From positions 1,674,001 to 1,738,000 of the forward strand of contig NZ_CM003768.1 of NCBI RefSeq assembly GCF_001547525.1: a DNA stretch of 64,000 nt, in the 5' to 3' direction. Below, piece by piece: positions 17,861 through 27,566 of the stretch. Positions within the stretch are counted from its first letter, which is position 1; each line of letters opens with the position of its first letter. Under the pieces are notes generated by a model. It ran no database searches, was not told the DNA's origin, and saw nothing but the letters and a program-made list of their open reading frames with translations. Made by a program: the position numbers and the translations under genes. This stretch comes from Burkholderia anthina (lineage in GTDB: Bacteria; Pseudomonadota; Gammaproteobacteria; Burkholderiales; Burkholderiaceae).

Positions 17861-18601
17861 TCAGCCCATGTGCAGGCCGCCGTTCAGCGAGAAGTCGGCG
17901 CCCGTCGCGAAGCCGGAATCGTTCGACGCGAGCCACGCGACGATCGAACCGATTTCTTCCGGCCCGCCGAGACGCCGCACCGGAATCGTCGCAACGATCT
18001 TCTCGAGCACGTCCGGACGGATCGCCTTCACCATGTCGGTACCGATGTAGCCCGGCGACACGGTGTTGACCGTCACGCCCTTCGTCGCGACTTCCTGCGC
18101 GAGCGACATCGTGAAGCCGTGAATGCCGGCCTTCGCGGTCGAGTAGTTCGTCTGACCGAATTGCCCCTTCTGGCCGTTCACCGACGAAATGTTGATGATG
18201 CGGCCCCAGCCACGTTCGACCATCCCGTCGATCACCTGCTTCGTCACGTTGAACAGGCTCGTCAGGTTCGTGTCGATCACCGCCGTCCAGTCTTCATGCG
18301 TCATCTTGCGGAACACGACGTCGCGCGTGATGCCCGCGTTGTTGACCAGCACGTCGATCTCGCCGACTTCGGCCTTCACCTTGTCGAATGCTGCCTTGGT
18401 CGAGTCCCAGTCGCCGACGTTGCCTTCCGACGCGATGAAGTCGTACCCGAGCGCCTTCTGGTCCTCGAGCCATTTCACCCGGCGCGGCGAGTTCGGGCCA
18501 CAACCTGCCACCACCTTGAAGCCGTCCTTCGACAGACGCTGGCAGATGCTGGTGCCGATGCCGCCCATCCCGCCGGTTACGTACGCAATTCGCTGAGACA
18601 T
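17861..18601 (-). CDS. phaB: acetoacetyl-CoA reductase
   Basis: 246 residues, exactly the usual PhaB length. A short-chain dehydrogenase that makes (R)-3-hydroxybutyryl-CoA with NADPH, feeding PHB synthase. The nucleotide motif is VTGGMGGIGTSICQRL (TGxxxGxG), NNAG is at the usual place (VLVNNAGITRDVVF), and the catalytic set is ISSVNGQKGQFGQTNYSTAKAG (Ser, Tyr, Lys). Start: MSQRIAYVTGG after GGAGTGAG, three codons inside the longest frame. It lies 120 bases downstream of phaA. Confidence 0.97.
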   Translation of the reverse strand: MSQRIAYVTGGMGGIGTSICQRLSKDGFKVVAGCGPNSPRRVKWLEDQKALGYDFIASEGNVGDWDSTKAAFDKVKAEVGEIDVLVNNAGITRDVVFRKMTHEDWTAVIDTNLTSLFNVTKQVIDGMVERGWGRIINISSVNGQKGQFGQTNYSTAKAGIHGFTMSLAQEVATKGVTVNTVSPGYIGTDMVKAIRPDVLEKIVATIPVRRLGGPEEIGSIVAWLASNDSGFATGADFSLNGGLHMG

Positions 18602-18721
18602 AAATCTCACTCCATTTTTTGGTTTCGAGAGCTGCCGGAGCCCCCTCTGACTTCACGTGACGCCGGCCGAAGCCGCAATCGGCCGGCGCACGGATTCGGT
18701 TCGCCGATGGCGAACGGCCGG

Positions 18722-19903
18722 TCACGGACGCTCGACCGCGAGCGCGACGCCCATCCCGCCGCCGATGCACAGCGACGCCAGCCCGCGCTTCGCATCGCGC
18801 TTGGCCATCTCGTGCAGCAGCGTCACCAGGATCCGGCAGCCCGACGCGCCGATCGGGTGGCCGATCGCGATCGCCCCGCCGTTCACGTTCACCTTCGACG
18901 TGTCCCAGCCCATCTGCTTGTGCACCGCCAGCGCCTGCGCCGCGAACGCCTCGTTGATCTCCATCAGGTCCAGGTCGCCCGGCGTCCAACCCGCGCGCTC
19001 CAGGCACCGGCGCGAGGCCGGCACCGGACCCATGCCCATCACGCTCGGATCCACGCCCGCGTTCGCGTACGCCTTGATCCGCGCCAGCGGCGTCAGGCCC
19101 AGCGCCGCCGCCTTCTGCGCCGACATCACCAGCACCGCCGCCGCGCCGTCGTTCAGCCCCGACGCGTTCGCCGCCGTCACCGAGCCGTCCTTCGCGAACG
19201 CCGGCTTCAGCCCGGCCAGCGAGTCCGCCGTCACGCCGTGACGCACGAATTCGTCGGTCGCGAACTGCAGCGGCTCGCCCTTGCGTTGCGGAATCGACAC
19301 CGGCACGATCTCGTCGTTGAAGCGCCCGGCCTTCTGCGCCGCTTCCGCCTTGTTCTGCGACAGCGCCGCGAATGCGTCCTGCTCCTCGCGCGTAATCCCG
19401 TATTCCTTCGCGACGTTCTCCGCCGTGATGCCCATGTGGTACTGGTTGTACACGTCCCACAGGCCGTCGACGATCATCGTGTCGACCAGCTTCGCGTCGC
19501 CCATCCGGAAGCCGTCGCGCGAGCCCGGCAGCACGTGCGGCGCCGCGCTCATGTTCTCCTGGCCGCCCGCGATCACGATGTCCGCGTCGCCCGCGACGAT
19601 CGCGTTCGCCGCCAGCATCACGGCCTTCAGGCCCGAGCCGCACACCTTGTTGATCGTCATGCCCGGCACGGCGCTCGGCAGCCCCGCCTTGATCAGCGAC
19701 TGCCGCGCCGGGTTCTGCCCGGAGCCGGCCGTCAGCACCTGGCCCATGATCACTTCGCTGACCTGCTCGGGCTTCACGCCCGCACGCTCCAGCACCGCGC
19801 GGATCACCGTCGCGCCCAGTTCAGGCGCGGCCACCTTCGCCAGCGAGCCGCCGAATTTGCCGACCGCGGTCCGCGCGGCCGATACGATCACTACGTCCGT
19901 CAT
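18722..19903 (-). CDS. phaA: acetyl-CoA acetyltransferase (beta-ketothiolase)
   Basis: 393 residues, the normal biosynthetic thiolase length. It condenses two acetyl-CoA to acetoacetyl-CoA, the first step of PHB synthesis. The acyl-accepting cysteine is C88 in [11 protein letters not shown], the histidine is in [17 protein letters not shown], and the second catalytic cysteine is in [13 protein letters not shown]. It lies between phaC and phaB and is co-directional, 99 bases after phaC. That spacer contains a hairpin and a run of seven Ts on the coding strand that could attenuate read-through. Confidence 0.97.
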   Translation of the reverse strand: MTDVVIVSAARTAVGKFGGSLAKVAAPELGATVIRAVLERAGVKPEQVSEVIMGQVLTAGSGQNPARQSLIKAGLPSAVPGMTINKVCGSGLKAVMLAANAIVAGDADIVIAGGQENMSAAPHVLPGSRDGFRMGDAKLVDTMIVDGLWDVYNQYHMGITAENVAKEYGITREEQDAFAALSQNKAEAAQKAGRFNDEIVPVSIPQRKGEPLQFATDEFVRHGVTADSLAGLKPAFAKDGSVTAANASGLNDGAAAVLVMSAQKAAALGLTPLARIKAYANAGVDPSVMGMGPVPASRRCLERAGWTPGDLDLMEINEAFAAQALAVHKQMGWDTSKVNVNGGAIAIGHPIGASGCRILVTLLHEMAKRDAKRGLASLCIGGGMGVALAVERP

Positions 19904-19953
19904 TTCCCTTTCCTCCAGGCCCGCACGACACGGCGCATCGTTACCGGCCCTGT

Positions 19954-19996
19954 TAAAAAAACTGCGGTGCGCCAGACAGCGTGCGCCGCTGTCCGG
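19954..19996 (-). terminator. possible attenuator between phaC and phaA
   Basis: On the minus strand, a hairpin (arms 19987-19996 and 19972-19981, 9 of 10 paired plus one wobble; an alternative imperfect stem reaches 19964) is followed by seven Ts at 19954-19960. This is terminator-like but imperfect, as some 11 bases separate the best stem from the T run. It could reduce phaA-phaB expression relative to phaC. Confidence 0.45.
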
Positions 19997-20002
19997 TTTT
20001 CG

Positions 20003-21865
20003 TCAATCGCGCTGCAACACGTAGCGCCCGGGCGCCGGCTCGATCACCGGGAATTGCGCGGAACCGGGCTGGGCCGGCGGCGCGATCTTGCGGCCGCCGT
20101 ACGCGTCGAGCCACTCGACCCACGTCGGCCACCAGCTTCCCGGCTGCTCGGTCGCCGCAGCGAACCAGTCGTCGGCCGATTCGGGCAGGTCGTCGTTGAC
20201 CCAGTAGCTGCGCTTCTTCTTCGCCGGCGGGTTGATCACGCCCGCGATGTGCCCCGACGCGCCGAGCACGAACTTCAGCGGGCCCGACAGGATCGACGTC
20301 GATGCGTAGGCCGTCTGCCACGGCACGATGTGATCCTCGCGCGAACCATAGATGAAGGTCGGCACGTCGATCAGCGACAGGTCGACCGATTCCCCGCACA
20401 CGGTCAGCGCCCCCGGCTCGCGCAGCTTGTTCTCGAGATAGGTATGGCGCAGGTACCACGCGTACATCGGGCCCGGCAGGCTCGTCGAATCGCTGTTCCA
20501 GTACAGCAGGTCGAATGGCGCGGGCGTGCGGCCCTTCAGGTAGTTGTCGACGACGTAGTTCCACACGAGATCGTTCGGCCGCAGGAACGAGAACGTGTTC
20601 GCGAACTCGACGCCGCGCATCAGCCCCGGTTGCGCGCCGTTCTTGCCGCCGATGGTCTGCTCGCGCATCTGCACGTGCGCCTCGTCGACGAACACGTCGA
20701 GGATGCCCGTATCGGTGAAGTCGAGCATCGCGGTGAGCAGCGTCATCGACGCGGCCGGATGTTCGCCGCGTGCGGCCAGCACCGCGAGCGCCGTCGCGAG
20801 CATCGTGCCGCCGACGCAGAAGCCCAGCGTGTTGATCTGCTCGCGGCCGCTGATCTGCTGCACCGCGTCGATCGCGGCGAGCAGCCCTTCGTTCATGTAG
20901 TCGTCCCACGTCTTGTGCGCGACCGACGCATCCGCGTTGCGCCACGACACGAGAAACACCTGATGGCCGTTCGACAGCGCGTGCGCGACGAGCGAATTCT
21001 CGGGCTGCAGGTCGAGGATGTAGAACTTGTTGATGCACGGCGGGACGATCAGCAGCGGCCGCTCGAACACCTTGTCCGTCTTCGGCGTGTACTGGATCAG
21101 CTGGATCAGGTCGTTCTCGTACACGACCGCGCCTTCGGTACACCCGAGGTTCTTGCCGACCACGAACTGCGATTCGTCGGTTTGCGAAATCTTGCCGCGC
21201 TGCAGATCGCCGAGCAGGTTCATCATCCCCTGCCGCAGGCTTTCGCCGTGCGTCTCGAGGATCGATTTCTGTGCTTCGGGATTGAGTGCGAGGAAGTTGC
21301 TCGGCGCGGCGGCGGCCGTCCACTGCTGGACCGTGAAACGGATGCGCTCGCGCGTCTTCGGATCGGTCTGCAACGCGTCGGCCAGCTCCTGCAGGTAACG
21401 CGCGTTGAGCAGATACCAGGCGGCCGCAAACGCATGCGCGGGCGACGCCTTCCACGCGTCGCCACTGAAGCGGCGGTCTTTCAACTCCGGCGACTCGAGC
21501 TTCGCGGCGCTCGCCTGCTGCATCAGCGTCATGCAATCGCGCGCGTAGTCGGCCTGCAATGCCTGGAGCCGTTCGGGCGGAATCGCGGCAACCGGCAGCT
21601 TCAGCCCCGCGAACGGCGACGCCATCGCGCCGAGGTCGGGCATCGACGGCATCTGGAACGGAAACGACGTCGGGAACTGGAATGTCGCGAACGGATTGAC
21701 GGAGGCCGACGCCGTCGCGGCGCGCGCCGGATCCGCAAAACCACGCCACGCGTTCAACCACGACTCGAACATCTGCTGCATCGGCTGGGCAGCCGGATCG
21801 AAACCGGTGCTGCCCGCGGAAGTGCCCGCATGCGCGGACGTCGACGAATTTTTCGATGCTGTCAT
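20003..21865 (-). CDS. phaC: class I poly(3-hydroxybutyrate) synthase
   Basis: 620 residues. It polymerises (R)-3-hydroxyacyl-CoA on the granule surface. The N-terminal PhaC domain is followed by an alpha/beta-hydrolase core. The lipase-like box is GFCVGG with catalytic cysteine C350, the aspartate lies in YGSREDHIVPW, and the histidine is in LGASGHIAGVINPP. The conserved LNPEAQKSILETHGESLRQG is class-I typical. It is the first gene of the pha series, with 356 bases of non-coding leader upstream that contain several inverted repeats. The N terminus (about 25 residues) is low-complexity. Confidence 0.97.
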   Translation of the reverse strand: MTASKNSSTSAHAGTSAGSTGFDPAAQPMQQMFESWLNAWRGFADPARAATASASVNPFATFQFPTSFPFQMPSMPDLGAMASPFAGLKLPVAAIPPERLQALQADYARDCMTLMQQASAAKLESPELKDRRFSGDAWKASPAHAFAAAWYLLNARYLQELADALQTDPKTRERIRFTVQQWTAAAAPSNFLALNPEAQKSILETHGESLRQGMMNLLGDLQRGKISQTDESQFVVGKNLGCTEGAVVYENDLIQLIQYTPKTDKVFERPLLIVPPCINKFYILDLQPENSLVAHALSNGHQVFLVSWRNADASVAHKTWDDYMNEGLLAAIDAVQQISGREQINTLGFCVGGTMLATALAVLAARGEHPAASMTLLTAMLDFTDTGILDVFVDEAHVQMREQTIGGKNGAQPGLMRGVEFANTFSFLRPNDLVWNYVVDNYLKGRTPAPFDLLYWNSDSTSLPGPMYAWYLRHTYLENKLREPGALTVCGESVDLSLIDVPTFIYGSREDHIVPWQTAYASTSILSGPLKFVLGASGHIAGVINPPAKKKRSYWVNDDLPESADDWFAAATEQPGSWWPTWVEWLDAYGGRKIAPPAQPGSAQFPVIEPAPGRYVLQRD

Positions 21866-21925
21866 TACCTGCCTTACCGGTGATTCGTGAGCGTCAATCG
21901 TGAAATCCTGCTCGCGCGCGGCGTG

Positions 21926-21986
21926 CCGGCTGCGAGCCGGGCCGTCATGCTCTGGAGAGGCGTCTCCAGATTCTGCCGCAGTGCGG
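21926..21986 (-). repeat. three consecutive inverted repeats in the phaC leader
   Basis: CCGGCT/AGCCGG at 21926-21940, TCTGGAGA/TCTCCAGA at 21951-21970, and CCGCA/TGCGG at 21976-21986, all perfect, lie 60-120 bases upstream of the phaC ATG. The remainder of the 21866-22221 gap is AT-richer towards 22000-22170 and probably holds the promoter, but I cannot assign hexamers. The repeats could be protein operators or leader hairpins. Confidence 0.5.
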
Positions 21987-22221
21987 TATTTTTATCATTA
22001 TCGTTTTCCCCATGTGATGCGCGATCAAACCACTGAACATTTCCGCGCGGAGATAATCCTCGCACAACAGACGGGACAAGGGTTCCGACGAAACATAAAA
22101 CATTTTTCCTGGCTTGACGCCGGAATTTTTCATTCAGTCGCGCATGCAACGCCGCATTGCCGCCTCAATATCGAGATAAACCGATTTCGCGGCGCAACAA
22201 AACCCGCGCATGCGCGTGCGA

Positions 22222-23067
22222 TCAATCGGCGAGCCAGATTGCCGCGGCCATGCGGCCCGTCACGCGGTCGCGTCGATACGAATAGAAGCGCGTGCGTTCG
22301 GCGACCGTGCAAGCCGTCCCGCCGCTCACGTGCGCCACTCCCGCACGCGCGAGTCGCAGGCGCGCGAGCGCGTAGAGATCGGCGAGAAACTTGCCGGGCG
22401 CACCGTCGATCGCGACGAACGCATGACGGGTTTCATCATGCTCCGACTGCGGAGCCGTGTCGAGAAACGCATCGCGCACGTCGGCGCCGACCTCGAACGC
22501 CTGCGGGCCGATCGCCGGCCCGAGATAGGCATGCAGCGTGTCCGTCGCGCCGCCCGCGAGCGCCGCGACGCGCGCCGCGGTCTGCTCGACGATGCCGGCC
22601 GCGAGCCCGCGCCAGCCCGCATGCGCGGCGCCGACCGCGCGGCCCTGCGCGTCGCACAGCAGCACGGGCAGGCAATCGGCCACCATCACGACGCAGACGG
22701 CGCCTGGCTGGGCCGTGACGCTCGCGTCGGCCTGCACCGGCGCCGTGGCGGCAGGCGCCGCGGCGATCACCGCGTCCGCCTGCACGATCTGCGCGCCGTG
22801 AACCTGCTCGAGCCATGCGGCGCTCGACTGGCCCGCGAGCGCGAGCACGCGCGCGCGATTGACGGCGACATGGTCCGGATCGTCGCCGGTATGCAGGCCG
22901 AGATTCATCCCGCCCGGCAGCGCGGCGCCGTCGTGCCAGCGCCCGTACGGACCTTCGCTCACACCGCCGTTGCGCGTCGTGATCAGCGCACGCACGCGCG
23001 GCGACACCTGCCAGTCGGGCTGCACGCAGTCGTGCCACGTCAACGGCGCCAGGTTCGTCATCGGCAC
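22222..23067 (-). CDS. pgeF: peptidoglycan editing factor / laccase-domain protein (YfiH)
   Basis: 281 residues of the YfiH/DUF152 family, a cytosolic copper/zinc-type site protein linked to muropeptide editing and purine-nucleoside activities. Metal-site marks are WLEQVHGAQIV (His), VMVADCLPVLLCD (Cys), and GAAHAGWRGLAAGIVE (His), with YSYRRD near the C terminus. The start is GTG at 23067, directly after the rluD stop codon; an ATG two codons later (23061) is an equally possible start. The strong AGGAGG ribosome binding site is inside the last codons of rluD, so the two genes are coupled. Confidence 0.92.
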   Translation of the reverse strand: MPMTNLAPLTWHDCVQPDWQVSPRVRALITTRNGGVSEGPYGRWHDGAALPGGMNLGLHTGDDPDHVAVNRARVLALAGQSSAAWLEQVHGAQIVQADAVIAAAPAATAPVQADASVTAQPGAVCVVMVADCLPVLLCDAQGRAVGAAHAGWRGLAAGIVEQTAARVAALAGGATDTLHAYLGPAIGPQAFEVGADVRDAFLDTAPQSEHDETRHAFVAIDGAPGKFLADLYALARLRLARAGVAHVSGGTACTVAERTRFYSYRRDRVTGRMAAAIWLAD

Positions 23068-24273
23068 TCACTCCTCCTCATCGTCCAGATACGGCTCGTC
23101 GTCGTGATACTCGCCGCCGAAATCGTCATCGTCGTAGACACCGTCGTCGTCGAACTCCTCGTCGCCCTGCCCGAAGCCGAGCGCCGCGACGAGCGCGTTC
23201 ATGTCGTCCGGCAGCGGGCAGCGCCACTGCATCGCCTTGCCCGTGACCGGATGCACGAGGCCGAGCCGCCACGCATGCAGCGCCTGCCGTGCGAATCCGT
23301 CCGGCAGCGGCGTGACCGAACGCTTGCCGCGCGCATGCCCGTAGACCGGATCGCCGAGCAGCGGGTGTCCGGCGTGCGCGCAATGCACTCGGATCTGGTG
23401 CGTGCGGCCGGTCTCGAGATCGCACTGAATCGCCGACACCGGCTGACGTTGCCACAGGCATGTGTCAACCGTGCGGAAATGCGTGCGCGCGGGCTTGCCC
23501 GACGCGCCGGTGACGACGGCCATGCGCGTACGCTCGCGCGGGTCGCGGCCGATCGGCGCGTCGATCGTGCCCTCGTCGGGCATCGTGCCCCACACGAGCG
23601 CGAAATAGCGGCGCTTCACCGTGCGGGCCTGCAACTGGCGTACGAGGTCCGTCTGCGCGGCCAGCGTGCGTGCGACCACCATCAGGCCGGAAGTTTCCTT
23701 GTCGAGCCGGTGGACGATCCCTGCCCGCGGCAGGCCGGCCGCCGCGTCGCCGTAGCGGTGCAGCAGGCCATTGAGGATCGTGCCGCTCCAGTTGCCGGCG
23801 GCCGGATGCACGACGAGGCCGGCCGGCTTGTTGATGACGACGAGCGCGTCATCCTCGTAGATCACGTCGAGCGGCACGGGCTCAGGCGTGAACGCGAGCT
23901 GCTCGGGCAGCAGGTCGGGCACGAGCGCGATCTTCGCGCCGAGCGGCACCGGTTGGCGGATCTTCGCCGGCGCGCCGTCGACGAGCACGCGCTGCGCCTC
24001 GATCCAGCTCTGCAGGCGGCTGCGCGAGAATTCGGGGAACAGTTGGGCGAGCGCCTTGTCGAGCCGTTCGCCGGCGAGCGACAGCGGCACTTCGACGATG
24101 CGCGGCGCGTCGTCGCCCGCCGCGGACGGCACCACGGGCGGCTGCATGGCGTCGCCGGCCAGATCGTCATCGAGGGAATCCCCCGACGCAGCGTCGGCGG
24201 GCCGATCGCTTGGGCTATAATCTTCGCGATTTGGTGTGCCCGGCTGGGCATTCTGCGAACTTGAACGGGTCAT
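23068..24273 (-). CDS. rluD: 23S rRNA pseudouridine synthase D
   Basis: 401 residues. It makes pseudouridines in helix 69 of 23S rRNA. It has an N-terminal S4-like RNA-binding domain ([23 protein letters not shown]), and the catalytic motif [19 protein letters not shown] carries the aspartate. It also has a disordered N-terminal extension of about 60 residues and a very acidic C-terminal tail of about 30 residues ([20 protein letters not shown]). No ribosome binding site precedes ATG 24273, so the true start could be further inside. It is divergent from bamD, whose putative -10 falls within this N-terminal region. Confidence 0.93.
   Translation of the reverse strand: MTRSSSQNAQPGTPNREDYSPSDRPADAASGDSLDDDLAGDAMQPPVVPSAAGDDAPRIVEVPLSLAGERLDKALAQLFPEFSRSRLQSWIEAQRVLVDGAPAKIRQPVPLGAKIALVPDLLPEQLAFTPEPVPLDVIYEDDALVVINKPAGLVVHPAAGNWSGTILNGLLHRYGDAAAGLPRAGIVHRLDKETSGLMVVARTLAAQTDLVRQLQARTVKRRYFALVWGTMPDEGTIDAPIGRDPRERTRMAVVTGASGKPARTHFRTVDTCLWQRQPVSAIQCDLETGRTHQIRVHCAHAGHPLLGDPVYGHARGKRSVTPLPDGFARQALHAWRLGLVHPVTGKAMQWRCPLPDDMNALVAALGFGQGDEEFDDDGVYDDDDFGGEYHDDEPYLDDEEE
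24216..24221 (+). promoter_or_regulatory. putative -10 element for bamD
   Basis: A consensus TATAAT about 95 bases upstream of the bamD ATG. The -35 region is not convincing. It overlaps the start of the divergent rluD frame. Confidence 0.45.
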
Positions 24274-24314
24274 TTAGACTGGGTCACCGAGACTTGAAGC
24301 TAGGACATGCGAGC

Positions 24315-25139
24315 ATGATGAATTCGACCAAACGCACGGCCAGAACCGTCGCCGCCCGGGCTGCGGCGGTAGCGGCCGCGGCCCTCATCGCCGGCTGCCA
24401 CGGCTTGCCGCAGAAGCAGGACGAGACGGCTACCTGGTCGAACAACAAATTATACTCAGAGGCCCAGGACGCACTGTCCGGCGGCGACTGGGGCAAGTGC
24501 GCGAAATATTTCGAATCGCTGCAAGGCCGCGATCCGTTCGGCCATTTCGCGCAGCAGGCGCAGATCAACGTTGCATACTGCAACTGGAAGGACAACGAAG
24601 CGGCAGCGGCCGACCAGGCCGTCGATCGCTTCATCCAGCTCCACCCCGATCACCCGGATATCCCGTACGCGTACTACCTGAAGGGGATGATCCACTTCAA
24701 CGACGATCTCGGCCTGTTCGGGCGCTTCTCCGGCCAGGACATGAGCGAGCGCGATCCGCAGGCGCTGCGCGAATCGTACGATGCGTTCAAGGTGGTCGTC
24801 GACCGCTTCCCGAAGAGCAAGTACGCGCCCGATGCGGCCGCGCGGATGCGCTACATCGTCAACGCGCTCGCGTCGCACGAAGTGCATGCGGCCGACTACT
24901 ACTACCGTCGTGGCGCGTATGTCGCGGCCATCAACCGCGCGCAGCTCGCGATCAAGGACTACAAGGGTGCGCCGGCGATCGAGGATGCGCTGCACATCAT
25001 GATCCTGTCGTACGGCAAGCTGAACCAGCCGGAACTCGCCGAAGACACCAAGCGCGTGCTCGCGGGCACGTTCCCCGACAGCCCGTACGTGACGGGCCAT
25101 TCGCGCCCCGGTACGAAGAAGTCGTGGTGGCAGTTCTGA
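24315..25139 (+). CDS. bamD: outer membrane assembly lipoprotein BamD
   Basis: About 274 residues. An essential lipoprotein partner of BamA in inserting outer-membrane beta-barrels. The signal peptide ends in the lipobox LIAGC, followed by TPR-type helices: LYSEAQDALSGGDWGKCAKYFESLQGRDPFG, AADQAVDRFIQLHPDHPDIPYAYYLKGM, and SYDAFKVVVDRFPKSKYAPDAAARMRYIVN. These are the standard ComL/YfiO signatures. Either ATG 24315 or 24318 could be used. It ends before a strong terminator shared with the convergent helicase gene. Confidence 0.96.
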   Translation: MMNSTKRTARTVAARAAAVAAAALIAGCHGLPQKQDETATWSNNKLYSEAQDALSGGDWGKCAKYFESLQGRDPFGHFAQQAQINVAYCNWKDNEAAAADQAVDRFIQLHPDHPDIPYAYYLKGMIHFNDDLGLFGRFSGQDMSERDPQALRESYDAFKVVVDRFPKSKYAPDAAARMRYIVNALASHEVHAADYYYRRGAYVAAINRAQLAIKDYKGAPAIEDALHIMILSYGKLNQPELAEDTKRVLAGTFPDSPYVTGHSRPGTKKSWWQF

Positions 25140-25173
25140 AGCACGGCGCGACGTAACACCCCGGCGCACACAC

Positions 25174-25203
25174 AAAAAACCCGGCCAACGAGCCGGGTTT
25201 TTT
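25174..25203. terminator. bidirectional terminator between bamD and dinG
   Basis: AAAAAACCCGGC pairs perfectly with GCCGGGTTTTTT across a 6-base loop, so both convergent genes get a T tract after the stem. Confidence 0.92.
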
Positions 25204-25261
25204 ATTGGCGCCGCATGCAGGCAGCGCCGGTGCGTTCGCGCGGCCAGCGCCGCGCATGCGG

Positions 25262-27511
25262 TCACGCGCGCTTGTCCGAGCGGTGCTCGTCGAAGAAATC
25301 CTGGACGACCGCGATCTCGCGCGTGCGCTTGAACGGCGGCAGGCTCTGCCAGATCCGGCGCCCGTACGGCTTGTCGACGAGCCGCGTATCGCAGATCATC
25401 AACACGCCGCGATCCGTCTCGGCACGAATCAGCCGGCCCGCGCCCTGCTTCAGCGTGATCACGGCCTGCGGCAATTGATGCACCGCAAACGGGCTCAACC
25501 CCTTCTTCGTCAACGCATCGAGCCGCGCGGCCAGCACCGGATCGTCCGGCGGCGCGAACGGCAGCTTGTCGATCACGACCAGCGACAACGCATCGCCGCG
25601 CACGTCCACGCCTTCCCAGAAACTCTGGCTGCCGACCAGGATCGCATTGCCGTACGCGCGAAAGCGGTCGAGCAGCTCGGTGCGGCTTGCGTCGCCCTGC
25701 ACGAGCAGCGGCGTGTTCCAGCCGCGCGATTCGATCACGTCGCGCAGCTTCGATGCGATCCGGTCGACCGCGCGCAGCGTCGTGCACAGCATGAACACGC
25801 CGCCGCCGGACGCCTCGATCGCCGGCAGCGCGGCATCGAACACGGCATCGGTGAACGCGGGCGAAGACGGCTGCGGCAGGTTGCGCGGCACGTACAGCAG
25901 CCCCTGCGACTGGTAATCGAACGGGCTGGCGAGCGTCATCGAACGGCGCGAGCTCAAGCCCATCTGCGCCGCGTAGTGCGTGAAATCGCCGCGCACCGAC
26001 AGCGTGGCCGACGTGAACACCCATGCGCGCGGCACGCCCGCACGCTGTTTCGCGAAAATCGGCGCGACCGACAGCGGCGTTTCGTGCAGTTGCACGGTAT
26101 GCGCGAACACCTCGACCCAGCGCACCTTCTCGTTCGGATCGCCTTCGGATGCCGCGTTGTCGCCGGCGGCTGCCGCATCGGCCTGCGCGGCCGCTTCCGC
26201 CGCGCCGGGCGCGACCCAGCCGGCCAGCAGGTCCTGCAGCTCGCGGGCGCGGCGCAGGCACGCACCGAGCGATTCCGCGCGCTCGGCCTGGCTCGCGAGC
26301 GCCGATGCGAGCGCATCGAGCGCGACGTCGAGCGCGTCGAGCGCACCGAACATCGGGTGATCGTCGTCCAGTTGCGCGAGCGACATGCGCACGATCTGGT
26401 CGTTCGCGAACGCGAGGCGTAAGTCGCGCGCCGCGCGCTCGAGATCGCCGCCGAGCTTCACCCACTCGACCGCGTCGCGCGCATGGCTCAGGCCTTCGGC
26501 CACGGTGTCGCGCGCGAGCTCGAGAATCTGCGTCGTCGACAGCGTTTCGCCGAAGAACAGCGTCGCCGTCTCCGGCAACTGGTGCGCTTCGTCGAAGATG
26601 ATCGTGTTCGCGTTCGGCAGCAGTTCGGCCATCCCCGTGTCGCGCAGCATGATGTCCGCGAAGAACAGGTGATGGTTGACGACGACGATGTCGGCCTGCT
26701 GGGCCTCGCGCCGCGCCTGCATCACGAAGCATTCCTTGTAGTGCGGGCATTCCTGGCCGAGGCAGTTGTCGCGCGTCGACGTGACCATCGACCACACGGG
26801 CGCGTTTTCGGGCACGCTCGCGAGTTCGGCCTTGTCGCCGCTCTTCGTGATTTTCGCGAAGCGGACGATTTCCTGCAGATAGGCCGTATCCTGCCGCGAC
26901 GGCAGCCGGCCGTTGTCGGCCGTGCGTTGCAGGTAGTAGTGGCACAGGTAGTTGGCGCGGCCCTTGAGCATCGCGACCGACACCGGCACCGCGAGCGCGT
27001 TGCGCACGGTCGGGATGTCGCGCAGGAACAATTGGTCCTGCAGATGCTTCGTGCCGGTCGACACGATCACCTTGCCGCCCCACAGCATCGCAGGCACCAG
27101 ATACGCGTAGGTCTTGCCGGTACCCGTGCCGGCCTCGACGATCAGCGTGTTGTCGCCCGCGTCGTGGTCGGATTCGGCGGCCGCGGCGTCGTCCGCGGCC
27201 GGCGCGGCCGTCTTGTCGGCCTCGCCCAAGCGGCGCGCCGGCCGCTTGCGGGTTTCGAAGATCTCGGGCTCGGGCATCCGGCGTGCGGATGCCTCCATCG
27301 CGGACGCGACCGCCCGCGCCATCTCGATCTGCGACGTACGCGGCCGGTAACCGTCGAGCGCACGCGCCAGCAATCCGCCTTCGCCAAAGATCGTGTCGAG
27401 TTCGTCGACGCGCTTGCGGCTCAGCTCGAAAGTGCCTTCGGGCGCACGAGCGCGCGCGGCGGACGTCGTGTCACGCCGGGCATCGGGGGTGGCTTCAAGC
27501 GGTGAATTCAA
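25262..27511 (-). CDS. dinG: ATP-dependent DNA helicase, DinG/YoaA type
   Basis: 749 residues, XPD-like superfamily 2 helicase. Walker A is EAGTGTGKT (126-134), the DEAH box FDEAHQ is at about 306-311, and four iron-sulfur cysteines sit in the expected insert: C190 in GRANYLC, then C250, C255 and C261 in NCLGQECPHYKEC. C-terminal helicase motifs include SQSFWEGVDVRGD and QGAGRLIRAETDRG. These enzymes unwind DNA during repair and clear R-loops. The region before Walker A (about residues 75-120) is a loose insert. YoaA is the nearest E. coli relative, so the symbol is approximate. Confidence 0.9.
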   Translation of the reverse strand: MNSPLEATPDARRDTTSAARARAPEGTFELSRKRVDELDTIFGEGGLLARALDGYRPRTSQIEMARAVASAMEASARRMPEPEIFETRKRPARRLGEADKTAAPAADDAAAAESDHDAGDNTLIVEAGTGTGKTYAYLVPAMLWGGKVIVSTGTKHLQDQLFLRDIPTVRNALAVPVSVAMLKGRANYLCHYYLQRTADNGRLPSRQDTAYLQEIVRFAKITKSGDKAELASVPENAPVWSMVTSTRDNCLGQECPHYKECFVMQARREAQQADIVVVNHHLFFADIMLRDTGMAELLPNANTIIFDEAHQLPETATLFFGETLSTTQILELARDTVAEGLSHARDAVEWVKLGGDLERAARDLRLAFANDQIVRMSLAQLDDDHPMFGALDALDVALDALASALASQAERAESLGACLRRARELQDLLAGWVAPGAAEAAAQADAAAAGDNAASEGDPNEKVRWVEVFAHTVQLHETPLSVAPIFAKQRAGVPRAWVFTSATLSVRGDFTHYAAQMGLSSRRSMTLASPFDYQSQGLLYVPRNLPQPSSPAFTDAVFDAALPAIEASGGGVFMLCTTLRAVDRIASKLRDVIESRGWNTPLLVQGDASRTELLDRFRAYGNAILVGSQSFWEGVDVRGDALSLVVIDKLPFAPPDDPVLAARLDALTKKGLSPFAVHQLPQAVITLKQGAGRLIRAETDRGVLMICDTRLVDKPYGRRIWQSLPPFKRTREIAVVQDFFDEHRSDKRA

Positions 27512-27566
27512 GGCAAGCGTTCCTGTGTCCAGCGCCCGGGCGGCGCCGGCGCTTGCCAGGCCGCGC

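Noticed and set aside
17756..21883. A 1375-codon open frame on the plus strand opposite the pha genes
   Set aside because: It is antisense to four strongly recognised genes and its translation is Arg/His/Ala-rich without domains; long antisense frames are common in high-GC DNA.
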